Shown here piece by piece: positions 26,923-37,739 of a stretch of DNA of 64,000 nt; within the stretch, counting starts at the first letter, position 1; every line of letters begins with the position of its first letter. Made by a program: the position numbers and the translations under genes. Under the pieces are notes generated by a model. That model saw nothing but the letters and a program-made list of their open reading frames with translations. It was not told the DNA's origin and did not search any database. Origin of the DNA: Macrostomum hystrix (lineage: Eukaryota > Platyhelminthes > Macrostomidae); assembly GCA_950097015.1 (NCBI GenBank), contig CATNEN010000030.1, forward strand, positions 2,341,001 to 2,405,000, in the 5' to 3' direction.

Positions 26923-29900
26923 TCAGACTTTAACTATTTGCACCTTATCATTGGCCTGGGCGCCGCCACCCTCGCCACCTCCGCGCCGACGCTCGCCCTG
27001 ACCGCGACCGCCACGGCCTCTGCCGGCGCCGCCACCGGTTGGTCCGTCATTACGCCTGGGCGTGAAATAGTAGGCGTCACCGCCGCCGCCGCCGCCACCG
27101 CGATCGCCACCATAGCCACCGCGACCTCCGCGATCGCCACCAAAGCCGCCGCGACCGCGATATCCGCCGCGATCTCCGCGACCAGATGGAGACTCGGTAT
27201 AGCCGTCACCAGTCTATTGAATTAGGATAGTAAGCAGCGATGATTTTTGGGACTCATTATATTATAGATTTATCGTCAAAAGACGAGGTAGCCGCTTTAT
27301 AAGTTTCTGATTGGAGAAGTCAGTTTTAGGAATTTGTCAAAAAGCGTCTTTCACGAATTCGATGCTAAACTTCGGAGCATAAGTCCCAGACAGTGGAAAG
27401 TTGGCCTGATTCGCAGCTTGTTGCATAGAGCTTACATGGTTTGTAGCTCCTGGATCATCAATTTAAACATTGAAGTCAACTTGGTTTGTAAAAATCTTCC
27501 AAGTTCTGATTCTTAGCAAAAATCATTTTCGATAATCGTAAGTTCCTTATTCTCTTTAAATATGAATAGCGTTGAAGAAAGGGTACAATAAATGCAATAA
27601 GTTAGTTTAGAGGTTTGAAAAAATACTATCTGTCGATCTCAATGCCTTTGAGGTCTCAAATGAATCTAGAAAATTATCCCAGCCTGAAAAACTACATGTA
27701 GGGCACCACTGCCACCAGAGGTTGTAGCCCTGTGGTTAGAGCATCCGACTTACGACTTGAAGGTCAGGGGTTCGATTCTCGACTTCACCTGGAACAATTT
27801 GTGTCCAATAGCAAGACTCTTAACTCTGAATTGCTTGAGTTCACCTAGCTATTAAATATGTACCAGCATTAGCTGGGGTAATTGAGGGTGTGTGTGGCGT
27901 CCCCCAGTCCATGGAGTGAAAAACCGTAATCAACCTTCAGATATGCCGCGCAATAGCTGCGGCTGTGCTGTCGGCTGCACATCTGGCCCGATTGGGGCAG
28001 GTGTAATCAATTATTAATATGGCATTTACATGTATCTAAACTAAATCGACATAATTTTGTTAGCTCACTTTTCTAAGCAAAATCTCACAGTCACAACTTA
28101 TAACAAATAATAATAATATTTTTAGCCTGTTTCTTGTTCAATTCTTGTTTGACAGCAAGTCAAAATCGGATTTGTTTGTTTCGTGCCTTACTTTCTCTCA
28201 GCAAATTTTTGCCCAGTAATTTTGTCTCCCCTCTGCAATTTCGGCCGGCAAATTTGGGGATTTGCAATTTTTTCCAACGAGTTTGTCCTGCAATTTGTCT
28301 TAACTCTGCAATTACGTGCTCTGCATCGAGCTTGTGAGTGATTGACAGATTTGTGAGATTGGAATTCGAGAGCGTCTAAGTATATTAAACAATGGAACCA
28401 TCTAAAATGAAATGCAATTGACATACTTGGTCGGCGCCGCCACCAGAACGAAATCCGCCGCGACCCCGTCCTCCGCCGCCCCCACCTCCTCCGCGGTTGC
28501 TCTGCCTGTCAGCAGCATACTCGCTGCCCTTCACAGCACTGCCGCCTGGGCCAGTGACGTTGGCCGCCTCCAGGCCTTTGTCGCCCTGCACAACGTCGAA
28601 TTCGACCTGCTCGCCGTCGCCGACACTGCGTTGAAATTTGCGCGGATTGTTCTTGACGATGGCCGACTGGTGGACAAAAATGTCCTCCTTAGTGTCGTCG
28701 CGGTTGACGAAACCGTAGCCATTCTTCACGTTGAACCATTTGACAGTGCCGGTAACTTTTGTGGCTGGTTAGTTGGGTTTAAAAAATGAGACATTGGCTA
28801 TTGAATGTTTTTTTGTTTTTGAGAGAAAATCAACTTGTAGCTTATAGTTCCTAGGACATTCAATTATTCTTTAAACTCTGATCAAGAAACTTTGTGAAAA
28901 ATAAAAAAGCAAAACACTATAACCAGATTTGATTATAGTGTTTAGAAGAATCTTCTGTCAGAATATTTTTTCAAGTGATGTCAGCTGCATTTTTGCCTTC
29001 ACTTGCCAAGTTTCTGTGTGCTTTGCTTTGTGTATGACTACTCTTTGCTCTTTGGTCACTAAAGAGCAAGCTGCATTACAAAATTATAGTTTTTTTACTT
29101 GATTTAAACATTGGCATGCATTGGTGTACATTGCCAAGGTTAGCGGAAATAAGTTGGCATATTGGGCATAAGTTTGCCAGAAAAAATGGAGAAAATTTCA
29201 GTGAAGTGAATCTGATCACTCTGAGAAATTTTCTTGGAAACGCACGTGTAAAATTAACAGGTGACAGTAAGTTTCATGAAACATTTACAATTGTGCTAAA
29301 ATAGCAGAATTAGGGCCTAAGCATAATTACGGATTTAATGAAGGAAGCATGTCAAATTCATTCTGGCAAATGACCAGCATGATCTAGACTATGACCTAGT
29401 TATGAGACAAAAGAAAGCTTAAGAAAACCATACTTAAAAATTGACTAGATCACAAGTTCTAAAAAATGTACACCCAAAAAACCAAACTTAAAAATCTTAG
29501 ACATGTCAAGTTATATACTGTAATGAACATTCAACAGTTTATCAAAGAGAATGAGAATACAAGACAATTCATATTAGGACTACTTGTTATTCACTATCCA
29601 AAGTAGGCTTAGTACTAGTAGTAGGCCCTAATGTAATGTACATAATTTAGGTAAGAGAAGTAAACAAAAAGTTTGTATTGAATCTGAGTATTGTTGGCAT
29701 CTCCCTTTAAAATGTCCCCCAAAGTGTTGCAGCCCCTGGTGTTTGAGCCCATGACAACTTCATACCATATCAATCTCACAAATTAAAATTCAAAATATGC
29801 ATGTCATGATATCACAACAGAAATAGGCCTATAGGAACTAATTTAGTTGCTAGTCTATGTTAAATCAATTAGGATCCTAGACACTTTGTCATCTTACAAC

Positions 29901-30743
29901 TTTGTTATCCACTTGGAAGGTAGGACACTTCGTCATCCAGCCAATTGGCATGCTTTAAAGTTTGGTCAGTTTGTCATCTGCTAATAACAAGCAATCAAGT
30001 TTGTCATTAATAAAGTGAGGGTGGGGTGGTGGGGCAGAGGTGTGAACACACTTAACACTCTAAATTGTCAAAAAGAGGTGTCATTTAACTGATTTCATTA
30101 TAAGAGTTGAAAGATAGGTGCCAACACGATCACGATGTGAGGAGGTGCGGAGGGGTGGTTCTGTTCTAACTTTGAAAACTTTTGTTTTATAGAGGACGAA
30201 GTGTCCACAAGTCTAAGTCTCTTCGTCATCCACCCTCTGAGATATTGGACAGATCGTCATCTAGATGACGAAGTTGTATTTAAGATGACGAAGTGTCCAG
30301 GTACCAATCAATTAGGCCTACCTTACTCACTTAGTAACTGCAAATATAAATAAATTGAGATGAAAAAGAAAATAATTTAAACAACAATTCTATTTAGCAG
30401 AAAAAATATAAATATTATAATTGAACAAAACTTACACATTGCCAAGTAGATTTTATGGATCTACCCTACCATGGAAGAACCAGCTTAGTGACAAAAATAT
30501 TTTGATGTTAATAGGCCTATGAAATCTGAAAGTCATTAAAGATAAGACATCGAGGATAAACATTTATTGGTCCTTAGCATCTTGATATTGCAGAAATCTT
30601 TCTTTGTTACACAAAAAAATTTTCTAAAGTAAACTTAACTTATTATATTATTATTATGGAAAACAGCTAGTTGACTTACCGACGACCTTCTTTTCCGTTT
30701 TGATCTCCGTGTTGTCAGCCTTTGCAGTCTCGTTGGTCGCCAT
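26923..30743 (-). CDS. YBX1: Y-box binding protein (cold-shock domain plus RGG tail), 3 exons
   Basis: Nucleic-acid-binding protein that packages mRNA and regulates translation. Exons in transcript order: 30743-30680, 28764-28427, 27213-26923; 230 aa, phase closes exactly. Residues about 18-95 are a cold-shock domain with [23 protein letters not shown]1 (KNGYGFVN), RNP2 (DIFVHQ) and the Y-box hallmark [14 protein letters not shown], then EFDVV and AANVTGPGG. The C-terminus is Gly/Arg-rich (RGG and GGYRGRGG motifs) and ends DKVQIVKV, unlike the alternating acidic/basic tail of vertebrate YBX1. Exon 1 is only 64 nt. The 1.9-kb first intron contains a TIR element (29863-30316) and the second contains a SINE-A. 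The call is the family; one-to-one orthology to YBX1 rather than a paralogue is not established. Confidence 0.93.
27718..28018 (+). mobile_element. SINE-A, longest copy
   Basis: The tRNA-like head has TAGCCCTGTGG (A box) and GGGGTTCGATTCTC (B box). A central block follows, then CCCCAGTCCATGGAGTG, AGCTGCGGCTGTGCTGTCGG and a CAATTATTAAT tail. It lies in the second intron of the Y-box gene, antisense to it. With 17893-18180 it defines the family at about 290-300 bp. Confidence 0.82.
29863..30316. mobile_element. Non-autonomous TIR DNA transposon (MITE-like) with 11-bp target duplication
   Basis: An 11-bp direct repeat AATCAATTAGG stands at 29863-29873 and 30306-30316. Between them is a 432-bp element (29874-30305) with imperfect terminal inverted repeats: the left end contains AGACACTTTGTCATCTTA, and the right end, reverse-complemented, contains GGACACTTCGTCATCTTA. 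Internal copies of CTTCGTCATC occur in both orientations. No transposase ORF is present. The target-site length fits Mutator-like elements, but that is inferred from length alone. It sits in the first intron of the Y-box gene. Confidence 0.75.
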
Positions 30744-31048
30744 GGCACAGCTCCCGGATGGTAAACCTTCTCTTTGATGTTAATAAAACAATGCCGATGT
30801 AACCCTTAGTTCTTAGGCATGTGTTGTCAATTTGCCATGAACTTAAAATCTAAGAGTTTACTACATTTAAAGGAGAAATGATTGAGCTGCACCACACTGT
30901 AAAACAAAACTTACACTTTTTGAGAAATAATGTTGATACAAAGGGCTCAGAGCCCAAAGTATTAAAAATATAATATTTTTTCTTTGCAGTCAGCTTAAAA
31001 GGCAGCGCAGAAATTTTTATTTTACGAATTTTTATGCATGTTATTCAC

Positions 31049-31083
31049 AAGGACCACTAGGAGTCTACTCAATAGTGGTCCTT
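31049..31083. other. Perfect 11-bp stem-loop upstream of the Y-box gene
   Basis: AAGGACCACTA (31049-31059) and its exact inverse TAGTGGTCCTT (31073-31083) flank a 13-nt loop. It lies about 310 bp upstream of the Y-box ATG, in the promoter or 5' UTR. It could be the tip of another small element. Function unknown. Confidence 0.5.
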
Positions 31084-31179
31084 GGGCGTGACTTGTAAAT
31101 TTTTTTAAGGCTGTTTTGCACGGAAAAAAATCCTGGCAAGATTTTTGACATTACAGATTACATTTTTACACTATAAAAT

Positions 31180-33000
31180 TAGTTTTGATGCAAAACACAT
31201 TGCAGCTGACAGGTAGACGCAGACAAAGCGCTCAGGCCAATGGCTTCAAGGTCAGAATTCAGAGTTTTAACTAGAGAGACAGTTTGTCCACGACCGCGCC
31301 TCAATGGGTCAGTGGGCTGGTGCAGCCGAGCAATGGCAAGCGGGTTGCCTCTCCGCGGTTGAAGCGCCTGAGGACGATAGACCAGCGCATAGACCAGCGA
31401 CGGTTCGACGCCTGTGACGGAGAATCGTGCTGACGGCAGAGCGCCCGTCCGTCTTGCCAGGTCACGGTTGGAGGTGGTCTCTGGGTAGTGGACGCCGATA
31501 GCATAGCGAAGAAGGGCTCCGTGTGAGGCGTCGATACTTCTTTCTTTCGATTGAGTCACGGGGACCGCCTCCAGGGCGTAGAGCAGGATATGGTTTCGAC
31601 GGCAGCATGAAAAATCTTCATCTTTAATTTGTCGGGGGCAGCAAAGAAAAAATCAGGCGCAGCTTGATGGCAGCTTGCCATTCTTGCGTCATTCCATCGG
31701 CGATGATGGTCTCAGGGTCATGACGAGAAAACCTAGGTAGCGATCGAAAGTCGACCTTGGCCATGATTTGCTCACCACTCGGGAGAGTCAGCGATGGGAA
31801 GAACCTTTCGGGTCCCACGTGAAGAACCTCGGGCGGGCATTGACCATGAGGCCAACTCTGGCGGCTTCTTCACAAAGTCTGGTGACGGTGCGTTGAGCAG
31901 TCCTTGAAGGTGAGAGCGATGTCGTCAGTGAACTCAAGTGCACTGAGGGTGACGGAAGGTGGCGCGGACCTCGACGAGTGGTCATGATGTAGCCATCTTC
32001 CTTAGCGCGCGTCACAGGATGTAGTCGACGAACAAGATAAAAAAGAAAAGGAGCCAAGGTATCACATTGAAGAACTCCTGAGGAGGTGCCAAATTCGGCC
32101 GTTGGCCGGTCAGGAGTCTGGACGAAGGCATGCGTGTCCATGTAGAGGTCAGATACAGCAGTGATCAGCGCAGCTGGAACCCCCGTACTGGGCCAGCAAC
32201 CAGGAGATAATCGAGCGCGCCACCGAGTCAAAAGCCTTCCGGAAGTCTATAAACACGATTGAGACGGCCTTATGACGAGTCATACAGGCTTCGATGATGA
32301 TGCGGAGGATGACGATCTGCTCGGTAGTAGATCTTCCTGGTCTGAAACCGTTTTGAACGCCAAGGAGCAGATGATCAAGGCCAGGGAGCCAGTGGGTAAC
32401 GAAGTATAGAGTTGAGCAGCTTGCAGAGAGTACACTGGAGAGCAATGCCACGCTGATCAAGGCTTATTGACGGGCCCTTTCTTAGCGTGAGCATCTGGGT
32501 TTCCTCGATGGATGGTGTGCTTATTTAGCAAGTTTGTAATGACGTTCAAGAACTCAGGGAGCTTGAGCACCCGAGGAGGAATTTTGTCAACACCAGCTGC
32601 GGCATCGGAGCGTGCAGTGGCCAACGCTTGACGGACTTCAGTGACAGAAATGGGCCCAATGGGCCCACAATGACAGCGTTTGGAGTTCCGCATCTGTTTT
32701 TAAGGCGATGGCCATCAACAGGTAGAGTGGCATTAAAGTCGCCATTGATGAAGACCAGGTCGCGAGATGAAATCGAGTCTAGGATGTTCCCTAAAATTTC
32801 GTACAGGATGTTCAGTTTCAGAAGGGTCGACAGTGGTGCGAGAGCTGGTCGGAGCATTGACACAGACGACATGAAGACGCCTGTCAGCGAGAGCGAAAGA
32901 GGCGTGGCCGATGCGGTCAGAAGGAGAATTGATGTCAAGAAGAGCTCTGTTTGCCGCAGGGGACAGAAGGAAACATTAAAAAATCAATGTAAATTTTTTT
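31180..33000 (-). mobile_element. Non-LTR retrotransposon relic (endonuclease-RT), frameshifted
   Basis: Order on the minus strand: an endonuclease fragment with a GDFNA motif near 32740; then RT blocks GFRPGRSTTEQI and FIDFRKAFDSV (about 32230-32360); a substrate loop resembling GVLQ-DTLAPFLF (about 32060); the catalytic FTDD box (about 31930); and a C-terminal region down to 31180. The stretches lie in different frames with stops between, so it is dead. The domain order fits an RTE/CR1-type LINE; the exact clade cannot be told by eye. The 5' half is truncated. It stands between the Y-box gene and the secreted proprotein gene. Confidence 0.82.
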
Positions 33001-33369
33001 CAAATAAGGACAAAAAACGTAGGACAACTTTTGATATACTGTTCAGGAGCTAAATTATTTCACCATAAAATGGTCTTCGTATGTATTTTCCACAAGAATA
33101 AAAATATGATGCGTGCGAATAGCGTTCAGATTAAAAATAATATCAGCAACAAACTGAATGCAAACGTTTTTACAGACATTTGATACCACTTGATTTCAAG
33201 CTGCTAGTTTTAAGAAAAAACGAGCATACACGAATACTTAAAGGAACATTAAATAATAATCAGCACGCAATACTATACGTGGCATGTATTATCACAGAAC
33301 TTACCGCTAATTTCTGTGTAATTACCTGTGTAAACAAATAGGTTTTGTATGTATTATACGAGTGTCATC

Positions 33370-33861
33370 CTAGCTACTAAAGCGAGCCACACATGTAGAG
33401 TTAAAGCTGGTGTTTAATCTCAGCTTGTACTCATAAGCATTTTTATTAGCAAAGTGTGACTGCAGCTGCACTTGATTCTGATTCGGCTCACAAGAGACAA
33501 ACTGCCGCAGCACCGCCGGGACGGAGGGGTGCAGCGCGCATTCGCTGATGCCATTCAGATACGGCGGCAGGTTGGCCTCCCATTGGACTTTGGACGACTC
33601 AACCGGACAGCAGACCGGGATGAAACTGCCCTGAGATTCGCATTGCTCCGTGTCAGTTGCTGCGGTCATGAAGCGGATTGATCTTTTTGTCAGCAAAGCG
33701 CCAGAGAGTGACGCTGATGGCAGATGCACTGGCCTTCGGGGGAGCCAGAGATACGTGTCGAAATGTACTTGGTCTATTGAGTTGGTGCCAGGAAGTAACA
33801 CGGCGATCAGAATACATACGCTGCATACGCCGCTGATTAGTTTGATTCGCAGTCCTTTCAT
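33370..33861 (-). CDS. Small secreted six-cysteine proprotein, single exon, unknown family
   Basis: 163 aa, not recognised. Residues about 5-27 form a hydrophobic signal (ISGVCSVCILIAVLLPG). A pro-region follows, then a dibasic LLTKR site at about residue 60 that could be cut by a proprotein convertase. The roughly 100-residue mature part has six cysteines in the pattern C, CC, C, C, C (TEQC, PVCC, ISEC, FVSC, NSTC) and N-glycosylation sequons (NTS, NST). This layout resembles a secreted signalling or growth-factor-like precursor, but I could not match it to IL-17, Spatzle or neurotrophin spacing. The start is the only in-frame ATG before the signal. An upstream exon is possible. It stands alone between a LINE relic and a large spacer. 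Confidence 0.55.
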   Translation of the reverse strand: MKGLRIKLISGVCSVCILIAVLLPGTNSIDQVHFDTYLWLPRRPVHLPSASLSGALLTKRSIRFMTAATDTEQCESQGSFIPVCCPVESSKVQWEANLPPYLNGISECALHPSVPAVLRQFVSCEPNQNQVQLQSHFANKNAYEYKLRLNTSFNSTCVARFSS

Positions 33862-35974
33862 GCCTAATCTCAATAAATGGTCGGTGGTCAATTGACGCTG
33901 GTTAGGCTTCGAAATATGAGAAACTGATCTCGGTTCAAGGATAATTAGTAATTTTTATACAGTTTGCAAAAGAGGCCTACTATTAATAGCGACGGAAATC
34001 TCGCGGAATAATTATTAATTGCGCAGATCGGTACAACAATTCAACAACACGGTACAGAGTATAGTGACGAGATCAATATTGAAACTACCTTAGGTAGCAT
34101 GCAAGAATAGGCTAACAAGGGGCTTTCCCGCTGCATGGCTTTCCACGGAAATCCATGGCCTATTGCTGTTGCACATTGATCGAGATAAGGAAAATAAGGC
34201 TGACCTGCAGAATAAACTGTATGAAACAGAAAAAGTTTTCACGTGCGCATTCTTCTAAATTCGATCACCAAGTAGATGAGAGTTCCTTCTTGTGAAAGAC
34301 TACTCCAGGGTGGTATTTCGAAATACCCACTGCATGCCTACTTCACTTTCTCTCAAAAAATGAATACTTAGACTAACATTAATGGTCATTTTAGAAAGAT
34401 TAATATTAATAAGATATAAGCATTCAGAGCCAGCCTTCAACCTGCCTCAACAATCTAAAAATTGTCAAAAAAAAAAATAATTATTATTATTAAAAACTGT
34501 TGTTCTCAACCAGCCTTCTGCCCCCGTTTACTTATGCACCTGCCGCAGTAACGTGACTTCTGTTGTTCCTTGTTATTTTTAGAATGCGATATACAATATG
34601 AGTCAAACTCTTCCACTTGTTTTGTTTATAATGCTTGCCTACGTACGAGTGACGTCATAGCTTAAAATAGTTGCTAATTTTAGAAACAACTTGACTTCTC
34701 ACTCTGGCCCTTTAGACGGCCGTCGGTTGTGTAAGAAGCGACGGTGTCTCCCCGTACCCCATCGACCATGCAGACAGCAGTCCGTGTAATATGAATGCAA
34801 CTAATCAGAGATATTTAGATATTTCCTAGAATTCCTAGAACTCCTTACGAGGACAAGATCTGCACAGTAGAAAACGAAGTCCATATTCTCTTTTCTATTC
34901 TCTCTTTGCAAAAAAGTTAAGACAGAAAGACTATAAAGCATTATTCATAAAAAACGTTTCCCCAGTGTTCTATTGTTGACTTTCGTTTTTACTGCACCTC
35001 GATACAGTTGTGACTAATTACGATTTAAATGATTAGTCACATATTAAAAAATTTGCATCTTTATCGAGTGTGTAGTTAGTAACAGCACTAACAAAAATAA
35101 TAATAATGAAGCTTGTTTGAAAGCAGCTTTGACGCGTAACCAGGCCAAATAATCAGATGAAAATCAGAATAAACAATGATTACAATGCAGAAATAGTTCA
35201 TTTCAAATAGTTATTTTTAGATTGCAAGCCAATTCATTGTATATAATAAAACGCCTGCAGAATGTTGAGCACGTGGGGGTAGTGCTCGGCTGTTTAAGCG
35301 ACAAAGAGGACTCAAGCTGCTGAAGAACGTGCGTGTTAATACTACTGACAATAACAAGTAACTAATTTGGGCATTTCGCTTTTTGAAGTTCAATTTCGTT
35401 TTTAGAATTTAGAGGGGAAAAAAATCATATCTATACATAAAGTATAAATGACGTCAGAATTAAGTAAATATTTAATGACGAGCTCAAACTGTTGCACTTA
35501 AAGTACAAAAAATGGTTTGCACAAAAGGAAAAAAGACAATCAGACAGGCAAAAATACTCAAATTATTATCAAAACTACCGACTGAAATTTTGGACGACTG
35601 AAAATGACAACAGAGAAGTTAAAATAAGTTAAAATTACATCAATATACATGAAAGTATAAAATGCGATGTGCCATGTCTAGCGAAAAGAAGATAGTAAAT
35701 AAGAAAACTGCAAAATTAGCAAGAAAAACAAAGTAGAATTTCAGAATAAAATTTCTTATAGAAAATAGATTCAGTCATGTACAAACTATGCGAAATGCGC
35801 CCTTTGTACACTACTTTGGAAGTAGCAAAGCACGATAACAAGCCAGATTAGCAGCAAATTAGCATCACAGAAAATATGCATTTATACAGCTGTAAGATTA
35901 CATAGATACAAATAAGCGGATTATTTGAACTAAAAATACCTGTTTAAAACTACTTCAGTGAGCTGAGCCTTAAT
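33862..35974. other. AT-rich intergenic region, no gene seen
   Basis: No ORF with recognisable content on either strand. Contains short A-rich runs and TAT-rich patches (34455-34490). The promoter of the secreted proprotein gene should lie at its left edge. Confidence 0.5.
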
Positions 35975-37680
35975 TTAATCAGTCCTTCAGGAAGATGACA
36001 GCTACTCACTCAGTCCTTCAGGAAGCAGAGAGCTACTCACTTAGTCCTTCAGGAAGATGACAGCTACTCCCTCAGTCCTTCAGGAAGATGACAGCTACTC
36101 CCTCAGTCCTTCAGGAAGATGACAGCTACTCACTCAGTCCTTCAGGAAGCTGACAGCTACTACCTCAGTCCTTCAGGAAGCAGAGAGCTACTCCCTCAGT
36201 CCTTCAGGAAGATGACAGCTACTCACTCAGTCCTTCAGGAAGCAGAGAGCTACTCCCTCAGTCCTTCAGGAAGCTGACAGCTACTCCCTCAGTCCTTCAG
36301 GAAGATGACAGCTACTCACTCAGTCCTTCAGGAAGCAGAGAGCTACTCCCTCAGTCCTTCAGGAAGATGACAGCTACTCACTCAGTCCTTCAGGAAGATG
36401 ACAGCTACTCACTCAGTCCTTCAGGAAGATGACAGCTACTCACTCAGTCCTTCAGGAAGCTGACAGCTACTACCTCAGTCCTTCAGAAAGCAGAGAGCTA
36501 CTCCCTCAGTCCTTCAGGAAGATGACAGCTACTCACTCAGTCCTTCAGGAAGCAGAGAGCTACTCCCTCAGTCCTTCAGGAAGATGACAGCTACTCCCTC
36601 AGTCCTTCAGGAAGATGACAGCTACTCCCTCAGTCCTTCAGGAAGATGACAGCTACTCACTCAGTCCTTCAGGAAGATGACAGCTACTCACTCAGTCCTT
36701 CAGGAAGATGACAGCTACTCACTCAGTCCTTCAGGAAGATGACAGCTACTCCCTCAGTCCTTCAGGAAGATGACAGCTACTCACTCAGTCCTTCAGGAAG
36801 ATGACAGCTACTCACTCAGTCCTTCAAGAAGCTGACAGCTACTACCTCAGTCCTTCAGGAAGCAGAGAGCTACTCCCTCAGTCCTTCAGGAAGATGACAG
36901 CTACTCACTCAGTCCTTCAGGAAGCAGAGAGCTACTCCCTCAGTCCTTCAGGAAGCTGACAGCTACTCCCTCAGTCCTTCAGGAAGATGACAGCTACTCA
37001 CTCAGTCCTTCAGGAAGATGACAGCTACTCCCTCAGTCCTTCAGGAAGATGACAGCTACTCACTCAGTCCTTCAGGAAGATGACAGCTACTCCCTCAGTC
37101 CTTCAGGAAGATGACAGCTACTCACTCAGTCCTTCAGGAAGATGACAGCTACTCACTCAGTCCTTCAGGAAGATGACAGCTACTCACTCAGTCCTTCAGG
37201 AAGATGACAGCTACTCCCTCAGTCCTTCAGGAAGATGACAGCTACTCACTCAGTCCTTCAGGAAGATGACAGCTACTCACTCAGTCCTTCAAGAAGCTGA
37301 CAGCTACTACCTCAGTCCTTCAGGAAGCAGAGAGCTACTCCCTCAGTCCTTCAGGAAGATGACAGCTACTCACTCAGTCCTTCAGGAAGCAGAGAGCTAC
37401 TCCCTCAGTCCTTCAGGAAGCTGACAGCTACTCCCTCAGTCCTTCAGGAAGATGACAGCTACTCACTCAGTCCTTCAGGAAGATGACAGCTACTCACTCA
37501 GTCCTTCAGGAAGATGACAGCTACTCACTCAGTCCTTCAGGAAGATGACAGCTACTCCCTCAGTCCTTCAGGAAGATGACAGCTACTCCCTCAGTCCTTC
37601 AGGAAGCAGAGAGCTACTCACTGAGTCCTTCAGGAAGATGACAGCTACTCACTCAGTCCTTCAGGAAGCTGACAGCTAAT
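35975..37680. repeat. Minisatellite, 31-bp unit, about 54 copies
   Basis: Near-perfect tandem copies of TCAGTCCTTCAGGAAGATGA followed by CAGCTACTCAC, with AGCAGAGAG and AGCTGACAG variants recurring in blocks, a sign of higher-order duplication. It is the largest array here and ends only 60 bp from the XPR1 stop codon, so it probably forms part of the XPR1 3' UTR or termination zone. Confidence 0.95.
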
Positions 37681-37739
37681 ATATGAGTTCTTCAGTCCTC
37701 AAAGCCATCAGAACACACTGAAGCGATAGGATATTCAGG

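Noticed and set aside
26938-27225. Ala/Thr-rich ORF on the plus strand over the Y-box last exon
   Set aside because: It is the antisense shadow of the RGG-coding exon, whose minus-strand reading continues a cold-shock domain in phase.
36000-37680. Possible CRISPR-like array because of regular 31-bp repeats
   Set aside because: There are no variable spacers; units are contiguous. The genome is eukaryotic.
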